NCBI RefSeq assembly: GCF_038008325.1
Contig: NZ_JBBOYW010000001.1
Span: 2,656,001 to 2,720,000 of the forward strand
Direction: 5' to 3'
DNA: 64,000 nt
Origin: Lysinibacillus sp. FSL K6-0232
GTDB taxonomy: Bacteria > Bacillota > Bacilli > Bacillales_A > Planococcaceae
Shown here: piece by piece, positions 19,269 to 28,625 of the stretch
Layout of the letters: each line of letters starts with the position of its first letter
How positions within the stretch are numbered: the first letter of the stretch is position 1
Program-made: the position numbers and the translations under genes
Notes under the pieces: generated by a model
The model's input: only the letters and a program-made list of their open reading frames with translations
Database searches by the model: none
What the model was told of the DNA's origin: nothing

Positions 19269-20033
19269 ATTTCTTAGTTTGGACTTTTTAACATGTTTTG
19301 CGATTCGTGAATTCGCCACAGACATCAGCCCCTTCTCAAGTGGTGATTCTATTAGTCATACTCGAATCTGTGATTTGTTATGCATTTATAAGTCTTTGAA
19401 AGTTCCGACTAGAGCCTATCCCTCCACCGCTTATTATCACGGTTTCAATGGTACTGTGACTCCACTCTCACGGAAAGTTAATCAATTTTAATAGGTTGCC
19501 CCTTTATATATTGAACTGCTTCACAGGTAGGTTAATACCTCCACATCCTCCGCTTTCCACGTTCCGATTCCTTTATCCCTACATATATCCTTAGGTTTCT
19601 CCTATAGTCCTGTATGCTGGAACTTGCCTGTAACAAGCTATGGGCTTTCATAACGCCAGATTCTTACTTACCCACACATACGATGGCATTGCCACCCATT
19701 GCATTTCTACAATGTCTACGTCTAGATCCGTACATTCAGAGATTCGTCAGTGCTTATGCAGCACATTCTAACCATAGATATTTTATGGACTCCCGGCATA
19801 TAGGATACACCATCTACCTCTAGACAGCTTTCGTGATTTACCATTATCGTAAACTTACGGTATCTCTCTGCCGACTTCACCGAGCTTCATACTTTCCTAC
19901 TTAACCTTGGTAAAAGCATGTCGGAGTATCAGAGTAGGCGTTTCAAGGCGTTACCCTATCATTCCACCTATCAAGGAATCAGTTCTCCTAGAAAATCTAG
20001 TGTCTAAGCTTTTCACTTAGAAACGTGTCGCAC

Positions 20034-20307
20034 CCGCGTCATAATCGCCATAAATCAAGATTTTCTCTCCATTATCTAATGCTTGCTCAATTCGTGCCAC
20101 TGCTTCAGCCATACCTTTCATTAGCAATGGATCATGTATACTTGTCTCAGTCATATTTATTAAGCTCTCTGCATCTGCTGTTGTTTCACAGCCTCTTGCC
20201 GCTAAAATTTTCGCTGCAATCGCAGAAAGTTGTAAGTCATTTTGCAATGCTTGTACAAGTGTGGCATCTGGGCGCTCCACCTGCCATCTTTTTTTTGATA
20301 GAATCAT
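20034..20307 (-). CDS. recJ: RecJ exonuclease, 5' exon
   Basis: Encodes the first 91 residues of RecJ: MILSKKRWQVERPDATLVQ, an all-helical N-terminal region, and the start of motif I, ILIYGDYDA, ending ...GACGCGG at the intron boundary. The ribosome binding site AAGGAAGTGAG precedes the ATG. Without splicing, translation runs five codons into the intron (GATRF) and stops, giving a useless 96-residue peptide. A functional RecJ therefore depends on intron removal. It is the first gene of recJ-apt. Confidence 0.93.
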
Positions 20308-20442
20308 CTTCTCACTTCCTTACGAAGGCTATTATACCGAATTTCTATACAATCCGCACTATTCTCTTTATCAGGTGGATTTTCTCGTGCTATCCGTCAA
20401 TTCTGATATTCTATCCGTCACTTTCCTCATTCTATCCGCCAT
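20308..20442. repeat. Short degenerate repeats upstream of recJ
   Basis: Between recJ and the trp terminator the sequence CTATCCGTCA or CTATCCGCC recurs three times at about 20390, 20411 and 20433, spaced 21-22 bp, with a weaker copy (CTATACAATCCGCA) near 20346. No gene is visible. The recJ promoter must lie here, but I could not pick a clear one. Confidence 0.4.
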
Positions 20443-20443
20443 A

Positions 20444-20470
20444 AAAAAAGCCTACTCATTGAGTAGACTT
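20444..20470 (-). terminator. Terminator of trp operon, overlapping the trpA stop
   Basis: Minus strand AAGTCTACTC, loop AAT, GAGTAGGCTT then TTTTT. The TGA of trpA (20456-20458) lies at the loop edge, so the upstream arm is coding sequence. Confidence 0.85.
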
Positions 20471-21247
20471 TGTTCGTATATCTTTTGAGGCAGCTACTAG
20501 AGCTTGCACTGTTGCCATATCGCCCTTATGCAGAGCTGTTACAATGGCGCTACCAACAATAACGCCATCTCCTAATGCGCCCATGCTTTTGACTTGCTCA
20601 GGCGTAGAAATGCCAAAGCCTGCTAGCACAGGGATCGGACTTGCTTGACGCAAGCGTGCAAAATGCTGCTCTAAATTATCCGCAAAATCGGCACGTGCAC
20701 CTGTAATCCCATTGACCGTTACAGCATATACAAAGCCTTGGCTAGCTGCTGCAATACGAGCGATGCGCTCTGGAGGGCTCGTTAATGATACCAATTGTAC
20801 AATATCAATGGCATATGGATTTAAAGCTTCACGCAAAATCTCGCTTTCCTCTAATGGCACATCAGGTACGATTAATCCCTTAACGCCTGCTGCTACACAG
20901 GCTTGAGCAAAATTATCTAAGCCATAAGCTAAGACAGGATTAAAATAGGTCATGACAACTAATGGTACTTTGATTTCTTCGCGAAATGAAGCTAATGTTT
21001 GCAGCACCTTTCTTAAGGTCACGCCTGCTGCAAGTGCACGTTCACCTGCCTGCTCAATCGTTGGGCCGTCTGCTACAGGGTCTGTAAAAGGAATCCCTAC
21101 TTCAATAGCCGTAACGCCTAGCTGCTGCAAACTTAAAATCGTTGGTTGAATGGTTTCAAGTCCTCCATCACCAGCCATGATATAGGGTATAAAAGCTTTA
21201 TGCCCTGCGATTTGCACCTGCTCAATTGCCTGTTGTAAAGTTGTCAT
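20456..21247 (-). CDS. trpA: Tryptophan synthase alpha subunit
   Basis: Cleaves indole-3-glycerol phosphate to indole, which is channelled to TrpB. The 263-residue TIM barrel has the catalytic Glu and Asp in [20 protein letters not shown], and a glycine-rich phosphate-binding region (GFGIS, then [10 protein letters not shown]). Its ATG overlaps the trpB stop by 4 bp. It is the last gene of the operon; its stop is embedded in the terminator. Confidence 0.97.
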   Translation of the reverse strand: MTTLQQAIEQVQIAGHKAFIPYIMAGDGGLETIQPTILSLQQLGVTAIEVGIPFTDPVADGPTIEQAGERALAAGVTLRKVLQTLASFREEIKVPLVVMTYFNPVLAYGLDNFAQACVAAGVKGLIVPDVPLEESEILREALNPYAIDIVQLVSLTSPPERIARIAAASQGFVYAVTVNGITGARADFADNLEQHFARLRQASPIPVLAGFGISTPEQVKSMGALGDGVIVGSAIVTALHKGDMATVQALVAASKDIRTKSTQ

Positions 21248-22449
21248 TTTTCATCCCCTCCTAATGCTGCTCGCACGGTATGTACATCCTTATCGCCTCG
21301 GCCTGATAAACATACAACAATTACCTGATCTTGCGGCATTGTTTTGGCAAGCTTTGCTGTATAGGCAATAGCATGAGAGCTTTCAAGCGCTGGGAGAATG
21401 CCCTCTGTTCGGCATAATAATTGCAAGCCCTCTAATGCTTCATCATCTGTTATCGCATCAAATTGGGCACGACCAATATCATGTAAATAGCAATGCTCTG
21501 GTCCTTTTCCTGGATAATCTAATCCCGCTGAAATAGAGTGTGCCTCCTGCACAAAGCCATTGTCGTCCTGCAATAAATACATATAGGCACCATGTAACAC
21601 GCCTAATTGTCCGCCTGCAATCGCTGCCGCATGCTTGCCTGTTTCAAGCCCCGCGCCTGCTGCCTCCACGCCATATAAGGCTACTTCCTCATCATCAACA
21701 AATGGATGGAACATACCAATCGCATTGCTGCCACCTCCTATACAGGCAACAACTGCATTTGGTAAACGTCCTTCCTTCTCTAAAATTTGCTTTCTTGTTT
21801 CAACACCAATCACACACTGAAAATCACGTACAATTTTTGGGAATGGATGTGGTCCTAATGCAGAGCCTAAAATATAATGGGTATCCTCCACATTCGTCAC
21901 CCAGTAGCGCAGTGCCGCATTCACAGCATCCTTTAATGTTTTAGAGCCACTCTCTACAGATTGAACCTTTGTGCCAAGCAGTTCCATTCGAAAGACATTT
22001 AACTGCTGGCGCTTAATATCTTCCGCTCCCATAAATACAACACACTCAAGATTTAATAATGCACAGGCTGTAGCTGTTGCCACACCATGCTGTCCCGCAC
22101 CTGTTTCGGCAACAATTTTCTTTTTGCCCATACGTTTTGCCAGCAGTGCCTGCCCAATGGCATTGTTAATTTTATGCGCGCCTGTATGGTTTAAATCTTC
22201 ACGCTTTAAATAGATTTTGGCACCACCAAGCTCCTTTGTCAGATTGGCTGCGTAATAAAGTGGCGTTTCTCGCCCAACATAGTCCTGTAAATAATGAGCT
22301 AGCTCCTCTGTAAATGTTGGATCATTTAACGCTTTATCATAGGCTGCTTCTAGCTCTAATAAGGCTGTCATTAATGTTTCTGGTACAAATTGTCCGCCGA
22401 ACTTTCCATAACGCCCATCCTTTGTAGGTACACTATTTGCAATTGACAT
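21244..22449 (-). CDS. trpB: Tryptophan synthase beta subunit
   Basis: PLP enzyme joining indole and serine. It opens [16 protein letters not shown] and has the Schiff-base lysine in [18 protein letters not shown], the phosphate clamp [12 protein letters not shown], and a C-terminal [13 protein letters not shown]. The length of 401 is typical of a TrpA-partnered TrpB1. It overlaps trpF by 17 bp and trpA by 4 bp, so translation is coupled. Confidence 0.98.
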   Translation of the reverse strand: MSIANSVPTKDGRYGKFGGQFVPETLMTALLELEAAYDKALNDPTFTEELAHYLQDYVGRETPLYYAANLTKELGGAKIYLKREDLNHTGAHKINNAIGQALLAKRMGKKKIVAETGAGQHGVATATACALLNLECVVFMGAEDIKRQQLNVFRMELLGTKVQSVESGSKTLKDAVNAALRYWVTNVEDTHYILGSALGPHPFPKIVRDFQCVIGVETRKQILEKEGRLPNAVVACIGGGSNAIGMFHPFVDDEEVALYGVEAAGAGLETGKHAAAIAGGQLGVLHGAYMYLLQDDNGFVQEAHSISAGLDYPGKGPEHCYLHDIGRAQFDAITDDEALEGLQLLCRTEGILPALESSHAIAYTAKLAKTMPQDQVIVVCLSGRGDKDVHTVRAALGGDEK

Positions 22450-23062
22450 GATGCGCTTCCCCCTTTACTGCTTGTAAAAATGCTTGTATTTTTGTAGGGT
22501 CTTTTACCCCATCTGTTTCCACACCGCTTGATACGTCTACCATAAAGGGTGTGACGCTTGCGATGGCTTCGTTAATATTCTCGGCATGAAGCCCACCCGC
22601 TAATATTAATTTCTCTCGTGGAATCCCTACTTCCTCTAACAGTGTCCAATCGAAAGTATGACCGCTACCTCCTTTAAAATCAGTGCCGGGTGCATCAAAT
22701 AAATAATAGTCCACCTGATAATTGGCAGCAACTTGCACATCCTCTTTTTTACGTACTGACAATGCCTTAATGGCTGGATAGCCCTGCTTCTGAATAAACG
22801 CTGGTGTTTCCTCCCCGTGGTATTGTACATAATCTAGCGGCACACGTTCTACTGCTTCCTTTAATTCAGCGGGCGTTGGATTTACAAACACACCAATTTT
22901 TAAAACGCCCTCTGGTATTTGCTGTGCTAGGTGCTGTGCCTGCTCAAGCGATACACGGCGTTTACTTGGTGCAAAGACAAAACCAATAGCATCTGCACCT
23001 GCCTGCACAGCCGTCATAACATGCTCTGGCTCACGCAAGCCACAAATTTTCACCTTCGTCAT
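22433..23062 (-). CDS. trpF: Phosphoribosylanthranilate isomerase
   Basis: Converts phosphoribosylanthranilate to CdRP. The 209-residue TIM barrel starts [14 protein letters not shown] (catalytic Cys in KICGL). It has [12 protein letters not shown] and the catalytic Asp near [18 protein letters not shown], and ends [18 protein letters not shown]. It overlaps trpC and trpB in the tightly packed operon. Confidence 0.97.
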   Translation of the reverse strand: MTKVKICGLREPEHVMTAVQAGADAIGFVFAPSKRRVSLEQAQHLAQQIPEGVLKIGVFVNPTPAELKEAVERVPLDYVQYHGEETPAFIQKQGYPAIKALSVRKKEDVQVAANYQVDYYLFDAPGTDFKGGSGHTFDWTLLEEVGIPREKLILAGGLHAENINEAIASVTPFMVDVSSGVETDGVKDPTKIQAFLQAVKGEAHHVNCK

Positions 23063-23850
23063 ACAGATGCCTCCTCTTTCAATACCTGTAATTGTTGCAA
23101 CGCTATGCCTGCATCCCCACTACGCATTAAAGCCTCACCAACAAGCACACCGCTTGCGCCCATCGCTGCTACCTTCTGCGCATCCTCCTGTGACCAAATA
23201 CCACTTTCACTAATTAACACACGCTTCTCGTCAAATGGGAAAACCTCTGCAATTTCTTGTGTATGTGCTAGACTAACCTCAAAGGTGCGTAAATCACGAT
23301 TATTGATACCAATTAACTTGGCATCTACTGCAAGCGCACGTTGAAGCTCTTCCTTATCATGCACCTCTACCAGTACCTCCAAGCCTAAGCTCGTTGCATA
23401 GCTATATAAATCGCGTAATGTTTCATCCGTTAAGGCAGCTACAATTAATAGAATAATAGATGCACCCGCTGCCTTGGCAAATCGAATCTGCACCCGATCC
23501 ACCATAAAATCCTTGCACAGTAGCGGTGTATCTACGACATTGGCAACATCGGTTAAATCCTGAAACGAGCCTTTAAAAAATTCCTTATCCGTTAAAACAG
23601 AGATAGCAGCAGCTCCTGCCTGTGCATAGATTTGTGCTTGCGCAACTGGATTTGCGCCCTCTGCAATCAAGCCTTTAGAGGGAGAGGCACGCTTCATTTC
23701 TGCAATGACCTGCAGCTTATTTGCTTTGTACAATGCTTCAAATAATGATGGACGTGGTTTTTCTACAAAATTGGCTAACGGATCAGGCTGCTCCAATAAA
23801 GCGCCTACCTCAACCTTTTTTTGCTGAAGAATTTTATTTAAAATATTCAT
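23059..23850 (-). CDS. trpC: Indole-3-glycerol phosphate synthase
   Basis: Closes the indole ring from CdRP. The 263-residue TIM barrel has VIAEMKRASPSKGLI (catalytic Lys and the SPSKG phosphate loop), LLCKDFMVDRVQI, LIGINNRDLRTFEV, and LISESGIWSQEDAQ. Four-base overlaps with trpD and trpF. Confidence 0.97.
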   Translation of the reverse strand: MNILNKILQQKKVEVGALLEQPDPLANFVEKPRPSLFEALYKANKLQVIAEMKRASPSKGLIAEGANPVAQAQIYAQAGAAAISVLTDKEFFKGSFQDLTDVANVVDTPLLCKDFMVDRVQIRFAKAAGASIILLIVAALTDETLRDLYSYATSLGLEVLVEVHDKEELQRALAVDAKLIGINNRDLRTFEVSLAHTQEIAEVFPFDEKRVLISESGIWSQEDAQKVAAMGASGVLVGEALMRSGDAGIALQQLQVLKEEASV

Positions 23851-24878
23851 TGTCCTACCTCCACCTCTTTTATTTGCTGACTATAGGTAACAACCGCCTC
23901 TAGTTTTTGTAATGCTCGCCCACTAAAAATGCTATCTTTTGCCATAGCAACACCCTCTTTAACGGTATTTGCAAGACCATAGCCAAATAACCCAATGCCA
24001 GCATTTAATAACACTGTATCCAAATAGGCACTTTGCTCACCAGCTAGTAATTTTTTCATAATCACGGCATTTTCATCTGCATTGCCTCCGCGAATCGCCT
24101 CTAGTGGTGTAACAGGAAGACCAACATCCTCTGCTGTTAATGAAAAAGGAATTAAATCACCTTTATCGACTAACACAAATGTATTTTGCCCTGCTAAGGA
24201 AGCCTCATCTAGCCCTTGTGTACCCGAAACAACAATCGCACGTTCACGTCCAAGCATTTGTAGTACAGATGCATATTCCATGACAAAATTAGGTCGATTA
24301 ATACCAGTAAATTGTGTGGACAATGGTACTGGATTTGTTAATGGTCCCACAAGATTAAAAATGGTTGGCTTGCCAAGTGAACGGCGCACCTCACCAATCC
24401 GCTTTAACTTAGGATGAACATTTGGCGCATATAAAAACGCAATGCCCTCCTTTTCCAATAGCTCAACCGTTTGAGCAATTGTAATATCTGTATGAATTCC
24501 TAATGCCTCCAAAACATCCGAGCTACCAGAGGAGGAGGAAATTTTACGATTCCCGTGCTTGGCTATTTTGACACCTGCACCTGCTAAAACAAAAGCAGAT
24601 GCTGTGCTAATATTAAATGTATGAAGCCCATCTCCACCAGTACCGCAATTATCCATATAACCATTTTCTTGAATGGGCACTTTTCGTGCAAAGGAGCGCA
24701 TAACTGTTGCCAATGCTGCTACCTCATGGGCAGTTTCTCCCTTAGCAGATAAAGCTGTTAAAAAGCTGGCAATTTCATCTTTCGGTGTATCATCCTGAAA
24801 TATCCATTGCGCTGCCTGTAACATTTCTTCATATATTAAGTGTTCACCTTGTAAAACTTTTTGTTGGTAATCTTTCAT
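23847..24878 (-). CDS. trpD: Anthranilate phosphoribosyltransferase
   Basis: Transfers phosphoribose from PRPP to anthranilate. The 343-residue protein has the PRPP signature DNCGTGGDGLHTFNISTA, KHGNRKISSSSGSSDVLEAL, and an intact C-terminal domain ending at KEVEVGQ. No amidotransferase domain is fused, so it is TrpD only. Four-base overlaps with trpE and trpC. Confidence 0.97.
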   Translation of the reverse strand: MKDYQQKVLQGEHLIYEEMLQAAQWIFQDDTPKDEIASFLTALSAKGETAHEVAALATVMRSFARKVPIQENGYMDNCGTGGDGLHTFNISTASAFVLAGAGVKIAKHGNRKISSSSGSSDVLEALGIHTDITIAQTVELLEKEGIAFLYAPNVHPKLKRIGEVRRSLGKPTIFNLVGPLTNPVPLSTQFTGINRPNFVMEYASVLQMLGRERAIVVSGTQGLDEASLAGQNTFVLVDKGDLIPFSLTAEDVGLPVTPLEAIRGGNADENAVIMKKLLAGEQSAYLDTVLLNAGIGLFGYGLANTVKEGVAMAKDSIFSGRALQKLEAVVTYSQQIKEVEVGQ

Positions 24879-26242
24879 TGACTTTGCCCTCCATTACTAG
24901 CAAGTAGCTGTAGAAATGTCCGTTCTTCCTCTTGCACCTGCTGTAAAATATCGACTATATCTGTATATTTCGTTAGTGTAACCATCGACTGCATATGCAT
25001 TGTTTGCTGTTCAACAACAATGGATTGCCCTGTTAAGGCAAAATCTAAATGCCCATTAAAGCCAATAAAACCAAGTGCGCCACCAAAAATGCCTGCAGTA
25101 TGATGCCATTGTTCTAAAGACTGTGTTGCTTGCTTCTTTGGTATCCCTGTAGCAGAGAATGGTGGTATTGTTATGGCTAATACATCAAGAGCATGAAGCA
25201 TTGGTAACAGCTGACCTTCTATCCTTGTTGTCATATGAAGTGCATGCTTGGAGCGGACAATGCGCATTGCATCCATCACCTGCACAGAATCTCGGAAACA
25301 AACAGACTGTAGCTCTTGCTGCACTGCACTAACAAGCACTGCATGTGATTTCCTCACTTCTGTATGCTCAGATAATTTTCGTTCATTCTCTAAATCTTCG
25401 CCCTTTGTCATACCTCTTGGATACGTGCCCTCTGTAGGTGTGGCAATCACGCGCTCACCCTTTACTTGTATTAAACTTTCAGGGGAAGTACCTAACACAA
25501 CATGATCATCAAATTCAACATAATACATATAGGCAGCAGGCTTTTTCTTGCGTAGCTGTCTATATAAAGAAAAGGCATCTCCCTGAAGGCTTGCCACATA
25601 ACGTTTGGATAACACAATTCTCGTTACTTCCTCGTTAAGTGAATCTTGCATAGTCTGTAAAGTTGTTGTAAATGCCTCATTGCTTGGTGTATCAAGTAAT
25701 TGATAATGGCAGCCTACATCCTCACAGGTATCTCCATGTACTAATTGTTGTGCCAACGCCTCTAAATCAGGCTCTTGTTTTTCTGCATCAATATTTGTAT
25801 AAATTAATGTCACTTCATCTGTTACATGATCAAAAACAATAATTGTTTCATATACATGAAAATGTGCATTTGGAAGCTCTAATGTATCGTCTGCTAACAT
25901 TGTTGTGCCATGTCCAATATAACCAACAGCACCGCCAGAGAACGGAAATTGTGTTGTATTGGATATCCGTGGCATTAGTCGTTTAAGAAGAACGAAAAGC
26001 TCTCCATGATGTGTATACGTTTTGCCTGTTTTATAGGAATACTCCTGAATTTCTTGCCCAATGCCCTTATAGGTTTTTCTTGGATTTGCCCCAATAAATG
26101 AAAATCTTCCTGCTTCTTCGTGTTGAGCCGAGCTCTCAAGCAAAAATTTATGTTTTCCCTGTAAACGTCTAAAAATTAAAATAGGTGTTAATGAATCACC
26201 ATTTAAGCTTTTTATTTTTGTTCTTGAACTCGTTGTTTGCAT
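24875..26242 (-). CDS. trpE: Anthranilate synthase component I, divergent
   Basis: By position it makes anthranilate from chorismate. The 455-residue protein keeps the N-terminal feedback-site motif (FLLESSAQHEEAGRFSFIG), LGTSPESLIQVKGERV and TEGTYPRGMTKGEDLENE. It is short (B. subtilis TrpE is near 515 residues) and has lost hallmarks. Where DLGRNDLGRV is expected it has VLVSAVQQEL; the PAGTVSGAPK loop reads PPFSATGIPKK; the GAGIV-containing C-terminus reads SMVTLTKYTDIVD. It may be a fast-evolving active enzyme, or impaired. The start is ATG at 26242 (AAAGGAG upstream). No trpG lies in the operon; as in B. subtilis, a PabA-type glutaminase elsewhere must serve. Confidence 0.85.
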   Translation of the reverse strand: MQTTSSRTKIKSLNGDSLTPILIFRRLQGKHKFLLESSAQHEEAGRFSFIGANPRKTYKGIGQEIQEYSYKTGKTYTHHGELFVLLKRLMPRISNTTQFPFSGGAVGYIGHGTTMLADDTLELPNAHFHVYETIIVFDHVTDEVTLIYTNIDAEKQEPDLEALAQQLVHGDTCEDVGCHYQLLDTPSNEAFTTTLQTMQDSLNEEVTRIVLSKRYVASLQGDAFSLYRQLRKKKPAAYMYYVEFDDHVVLGTSPESLIQVKGERVIATPTEGTYPRGMTKGEDLENERKLSEHTEVRKSHAVLVSAVQQELQSVCFRDSVQVMDAMRIVRSKHALHMTTRIEGQLLPMLHALDVLAITIPPFSATGIPKKQATQSLEQWHHTAGIFGGALGFIGFNGHLDFALTGQSIVVEQQTMHMQSMVTLTKYTDIVDILQQVQEEERTFLQLLASNGGQSQ

Positions 26243-26275
26243 AGCTCTCAATCTCCTTTTAAATTGCTATCACGA

Positions 26276-26635
26276 AATAAAAAAGCCCCCTGCAAAAAGG
26301 ATTATTCCTAATTGCAGAGGACGATTATAACCGCGTTGCCACCTCATATTAGAGCCTATGATGCTCTCATCTCTAGCTTCCTTTATCATAACCTCAATAA
26401 AGCAAGCAACCCCTATAACGTGGGGAATCCCGTTCGCCTTTTAGAAGCGACTCTCCTAAGTCCATTCACACTAAGTTGCAAATCAGTTTACACCATCCAC
26501 TGACTCTCTAAATTGCACACTTAAGCTACTACTCTTATTCAACAATTTCTCAGCTATTCTGCTCTACACTCAGCTCATCTGTTCTAAGGCTGACCTCGCT
26601 CCCGAAGCCTTCTACCTTCACCGAACAAAAAGTTA
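26276..26635 (-). promoter_or_regulatory. Tryptophan T-box riboswitch leader of the trp operon
   Basis: The T-box AGGTGGCAACGCGG is at 26331-26344 (minus). A terminator follows (GTCCTCTGCAA...TTGCAGGGGGC then T-run, 26276-26323). Stem I has AGAGAGTCAGTGGATGGTG and the specifier loop GTGTGAATGGACTTAGGAG, with TGG (Trp) at 26462-26464. Uncharged tRNA-Trp should allow read-through. The transcript start predicted from the promoter adds about 90 nt before Stem I, which itself contains an AAGGCT...AGCCTT hairpin. Confidence 0.95.
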
Positions 26636-26641
26636 GCTCTA

Positions 26642-26670
26642 ATTCTATGTCAAAGCTTTGTAATTGTCAA
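26642..26670 (-). promoter_or_regulatory. Sigma-A promoter of trp operon
   Basis: Minus strand TTGACA (26665-26670), 17 bp, TAGAAT (26642-26647). Confidence 0.8.
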
Positions 26671-26864
26671 TAAATTCTGAAGAAAAAGTTTAAATTTATA
26701 TATTCATAGAAAATAAATCCCCAGCTTCCCTCAGTATTGACCGAGTAAACATATCAAGTTATAGTAACCTCAGAATATGTTTGATCAAACATCTGTTGAG
26801 TCAACATAAAGCCTCTAGCAAAGATCATTATTTTTCTATACAAAAGAAGAAAGTAGGCATGTGT

Positions 26865-28553
26865 ATGTCCATTCGAAAAAAATTAAATTTAGGTTTTATT
26901 TTCCTAATAGGTCTATTGTTTATTTCTAGCATTGTATCCTTTGTCGAATTCAAAGCTACACAAAATGATTTAAATGAAGTGCTTAATCATCGCATCGTTC
27001 AAATTGAGTTAACTGAAAAAATACGCCAGCAGCTTGCCTCTCAAGGTTTATTTTTACGATCCTATATTTTAAATAGTAAAGATGAGATAGCTAAAGCAAA
27101 TTTAGAACGCTATGAACAGCAATTACCAGAAACAATTGAAGAGCTTTCTTCGATTGTACGCTCCGATTATACAAAAAATATTATGCAACAAATCACTGAG
27201 CTACAAGATGGACTACTCACCAATTCAGCAAAAGCAATCCAAGTATTTGAAAGTGGTAATACGGACGAAGCACTCACTCACATTAATGTAGATGTAACCT
27301 ATTACAATAAGGAAATTTTCGCACTAACAACTGAGTTATTAAATTATCATCAAGAAATGCTGCAAAAAACAGATCAAGAGGTCAACCACACCGTTTCACG
27401 CGCTCTAATTATTTCAATTAGTTTACTAGTTGCCAGCATCGTTACTGGTCTATACTTTATGCGATTTGTTAAAAGTTCCATTGTTCAACCATTACACAAG
27501 GTTATTCATGCAGCAGATACTTTAGCTCAGGGGGATTTATCCATTGCACAGCTTGACTATCATTCAAAGGATGAGATTGGTATACTGGCAAATGCGGTAA
27601 ACACTTTACAACAAAATTTATCCGGCTTAATCACCAATATTCAAGATAGTGCCTCTCATCTATCAGCGGTTTCAGAGGAGCTTTCTGCTAGCACAGAGGA
27701 AGTCACAACAACTTCTGATGATATTGCACAACGTATTCAAGAAAATGTAACATATATCAATTCATCTGCTAGCGCCTCCCAACAAAGTGCTATTGCTATG
27801 GATGAAACAGCAGCTGGTGTCCAACGTATAGCTGAAGCAACGCATAGCTTACATGCCAATGCGACAAATATGACACAGCTTGCCCAAACAGGAGGCACAA
27901 CAATTTCAACAGCACAGCAGCAAATGGATATCATTTCAGTAGCCACTGCTGACGTTGCAACATTAACCAATAAACTTAGTCAGCAATCAAAAGAAATTGA
28001 ACAGATTACAGCCGTAATTACAGCGATTTCAGAACAAACAAACTTACTCGCACTCAATGCAGCTATTGAAGCAGCAAGAGCTGGGGAGCATGGCAAAGGC
28101 TTCGCTGTAGTAGCTGATGAAGTACGCAAGCTTGCAGAGGAATCTAATCAATCAGCTCATCAAATTGTCGCCATTACAAAGGAAATTCTTGTAGATACAG
28201 AAAATGTAGCAGCCGCTGTAGATAATGGCTTAGCTTCTGTACAGGATGGTGTTGCCAAAATTCATGAGGCAGGCGATGCTTTCTATGCAATTACATCGGC
28301 AGTCACAGCATTTACCGAGCAAATCGAAGAAATCTCTGCCACATCTGAGGAAATCTCTGCAAGCGCCGAACAGGTCGCAGCCTCTGTTACAGAAATTGCA
28401 AATGTTTCAAAGCAATCAGCTAATAACTCGCAAATTATTGGACAATCTGTGGATGAACAAGTTGCCACAATGCAGCAGGTCAACGCTGTCGCAGAGGAAT
28501 TAAGCGATAATGCTCAACAGTTACAGGCTTTATTACAGCAATTTAAGCTATAG
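26865..28553 (+). CDS. Methyl-accepting chemotaxis protein
   Basis: Membrane chemoreceptor of 562 residues. It has a first membrane helix ([19 protein letters not shown], residues about 9-27) and an external four-helix-bundle sensor (30-178). The second helix ([19 protein letters not shown], about 179-198) is followed by a HAMP domain (about 200-255). The long signalling coiled coil has the hairpin tip [20 protein letters not shown]. No ligand can be inferred from the sensor. The start is taken at ATG 26865 (MSIRKK, GTAGG 8 bp upstream); earlier in-frame codons to 26781 have no such signal. Adjacent to but divergent from trp; no other chemotaxis genes are near. Confidence 0.93.
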   Translation: MSIRKKLNLGFIFLIGLLFISSIVSFVEFKATQNDLNEVLNHRIVQIELTEKIRQQLASQGLFLRSYILNSKDEIAKANLERYEQQLPETIEELSSIVRSDYTKNIMQQITELQDGLLTNSAKAIQVFESGNTDEALTHINVDVTYYNKEIFALTTELLNYHQEMLQKTDQEVNHTVSRALIISISLLVASIVTGLYFMRFVKSSIVQPLHKVIHAADTLAQGDLSIAQLDYHSKDEIGILANAVNTLQQNLSGLITNIQDSASHLSAVSEELSASTEEVTTTSDDIAQRIQENVTYINSSASASQQSAIAMDETAAGVQRIAEATHSLHANATNMTQLAQTGGTTISTAQQQMDIISVATADVATLTNKLSQQSKEIEQITAVITAISEQTNLLALNAAIEAARAGEHGKGFAVVADEVRKLAEESNQSAHQIVAITKEILVDTENVAAAVDNGLASVQDGVAKIHEAGDAFYAITSAVTAFTEQIEEISATSEEISASAEQVAASVTEIANVSKQSANNSQIIGQSVDEQVATMQQVNAVAEELSDNAQQLQALLQQFKL

Positions 28554-28571
28554 ATAAAGTGCATTATAGAT

Positions 28572-28610
28572 AAAAAATCTGCTAGCTTTTAAAAAGCTAG
28601 CAGATTTTTT
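28572..28610. terminator. Bidirectional terminator between MCP and DMT genes
   Basis: AAAAAATCTGCTAGCTTTT pairs with AAAAGCTAGCAGATTTTTT in a nearly perfect palindrome with A/T runs on both sides. Confidence 0.9.
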
Positions 28611-28625
28611 ATGAAGAAGAACTGG

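Larger units (their letters stand above)
18293..20033 (-). mobile_element. Group II intron inserted in recJ (degenerate IEP)
   Basis: A 1741 bp self-splicing-type intron on the coding strand of recJ. The 5' end is GTGCGACACG (consensus GUGYG). A 34 nt domain V lies at 18341-18374, domain VI follows with an unpaired A about 8 nt from the end, and the intron ends ACTAT (a 3' AY end). About 750 nt of structured, non-coding DNA (20033-19280) fits domains I-III. Exact removal leaves recJ in frame. The protein gene in domain IV is decayed. Full-length introns of this kind are usually near 2.4-2.6 kb, so about 0.7-0.9 kb of the ORF appears deleted. Subclass is not certain. Confidence 0.92.
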
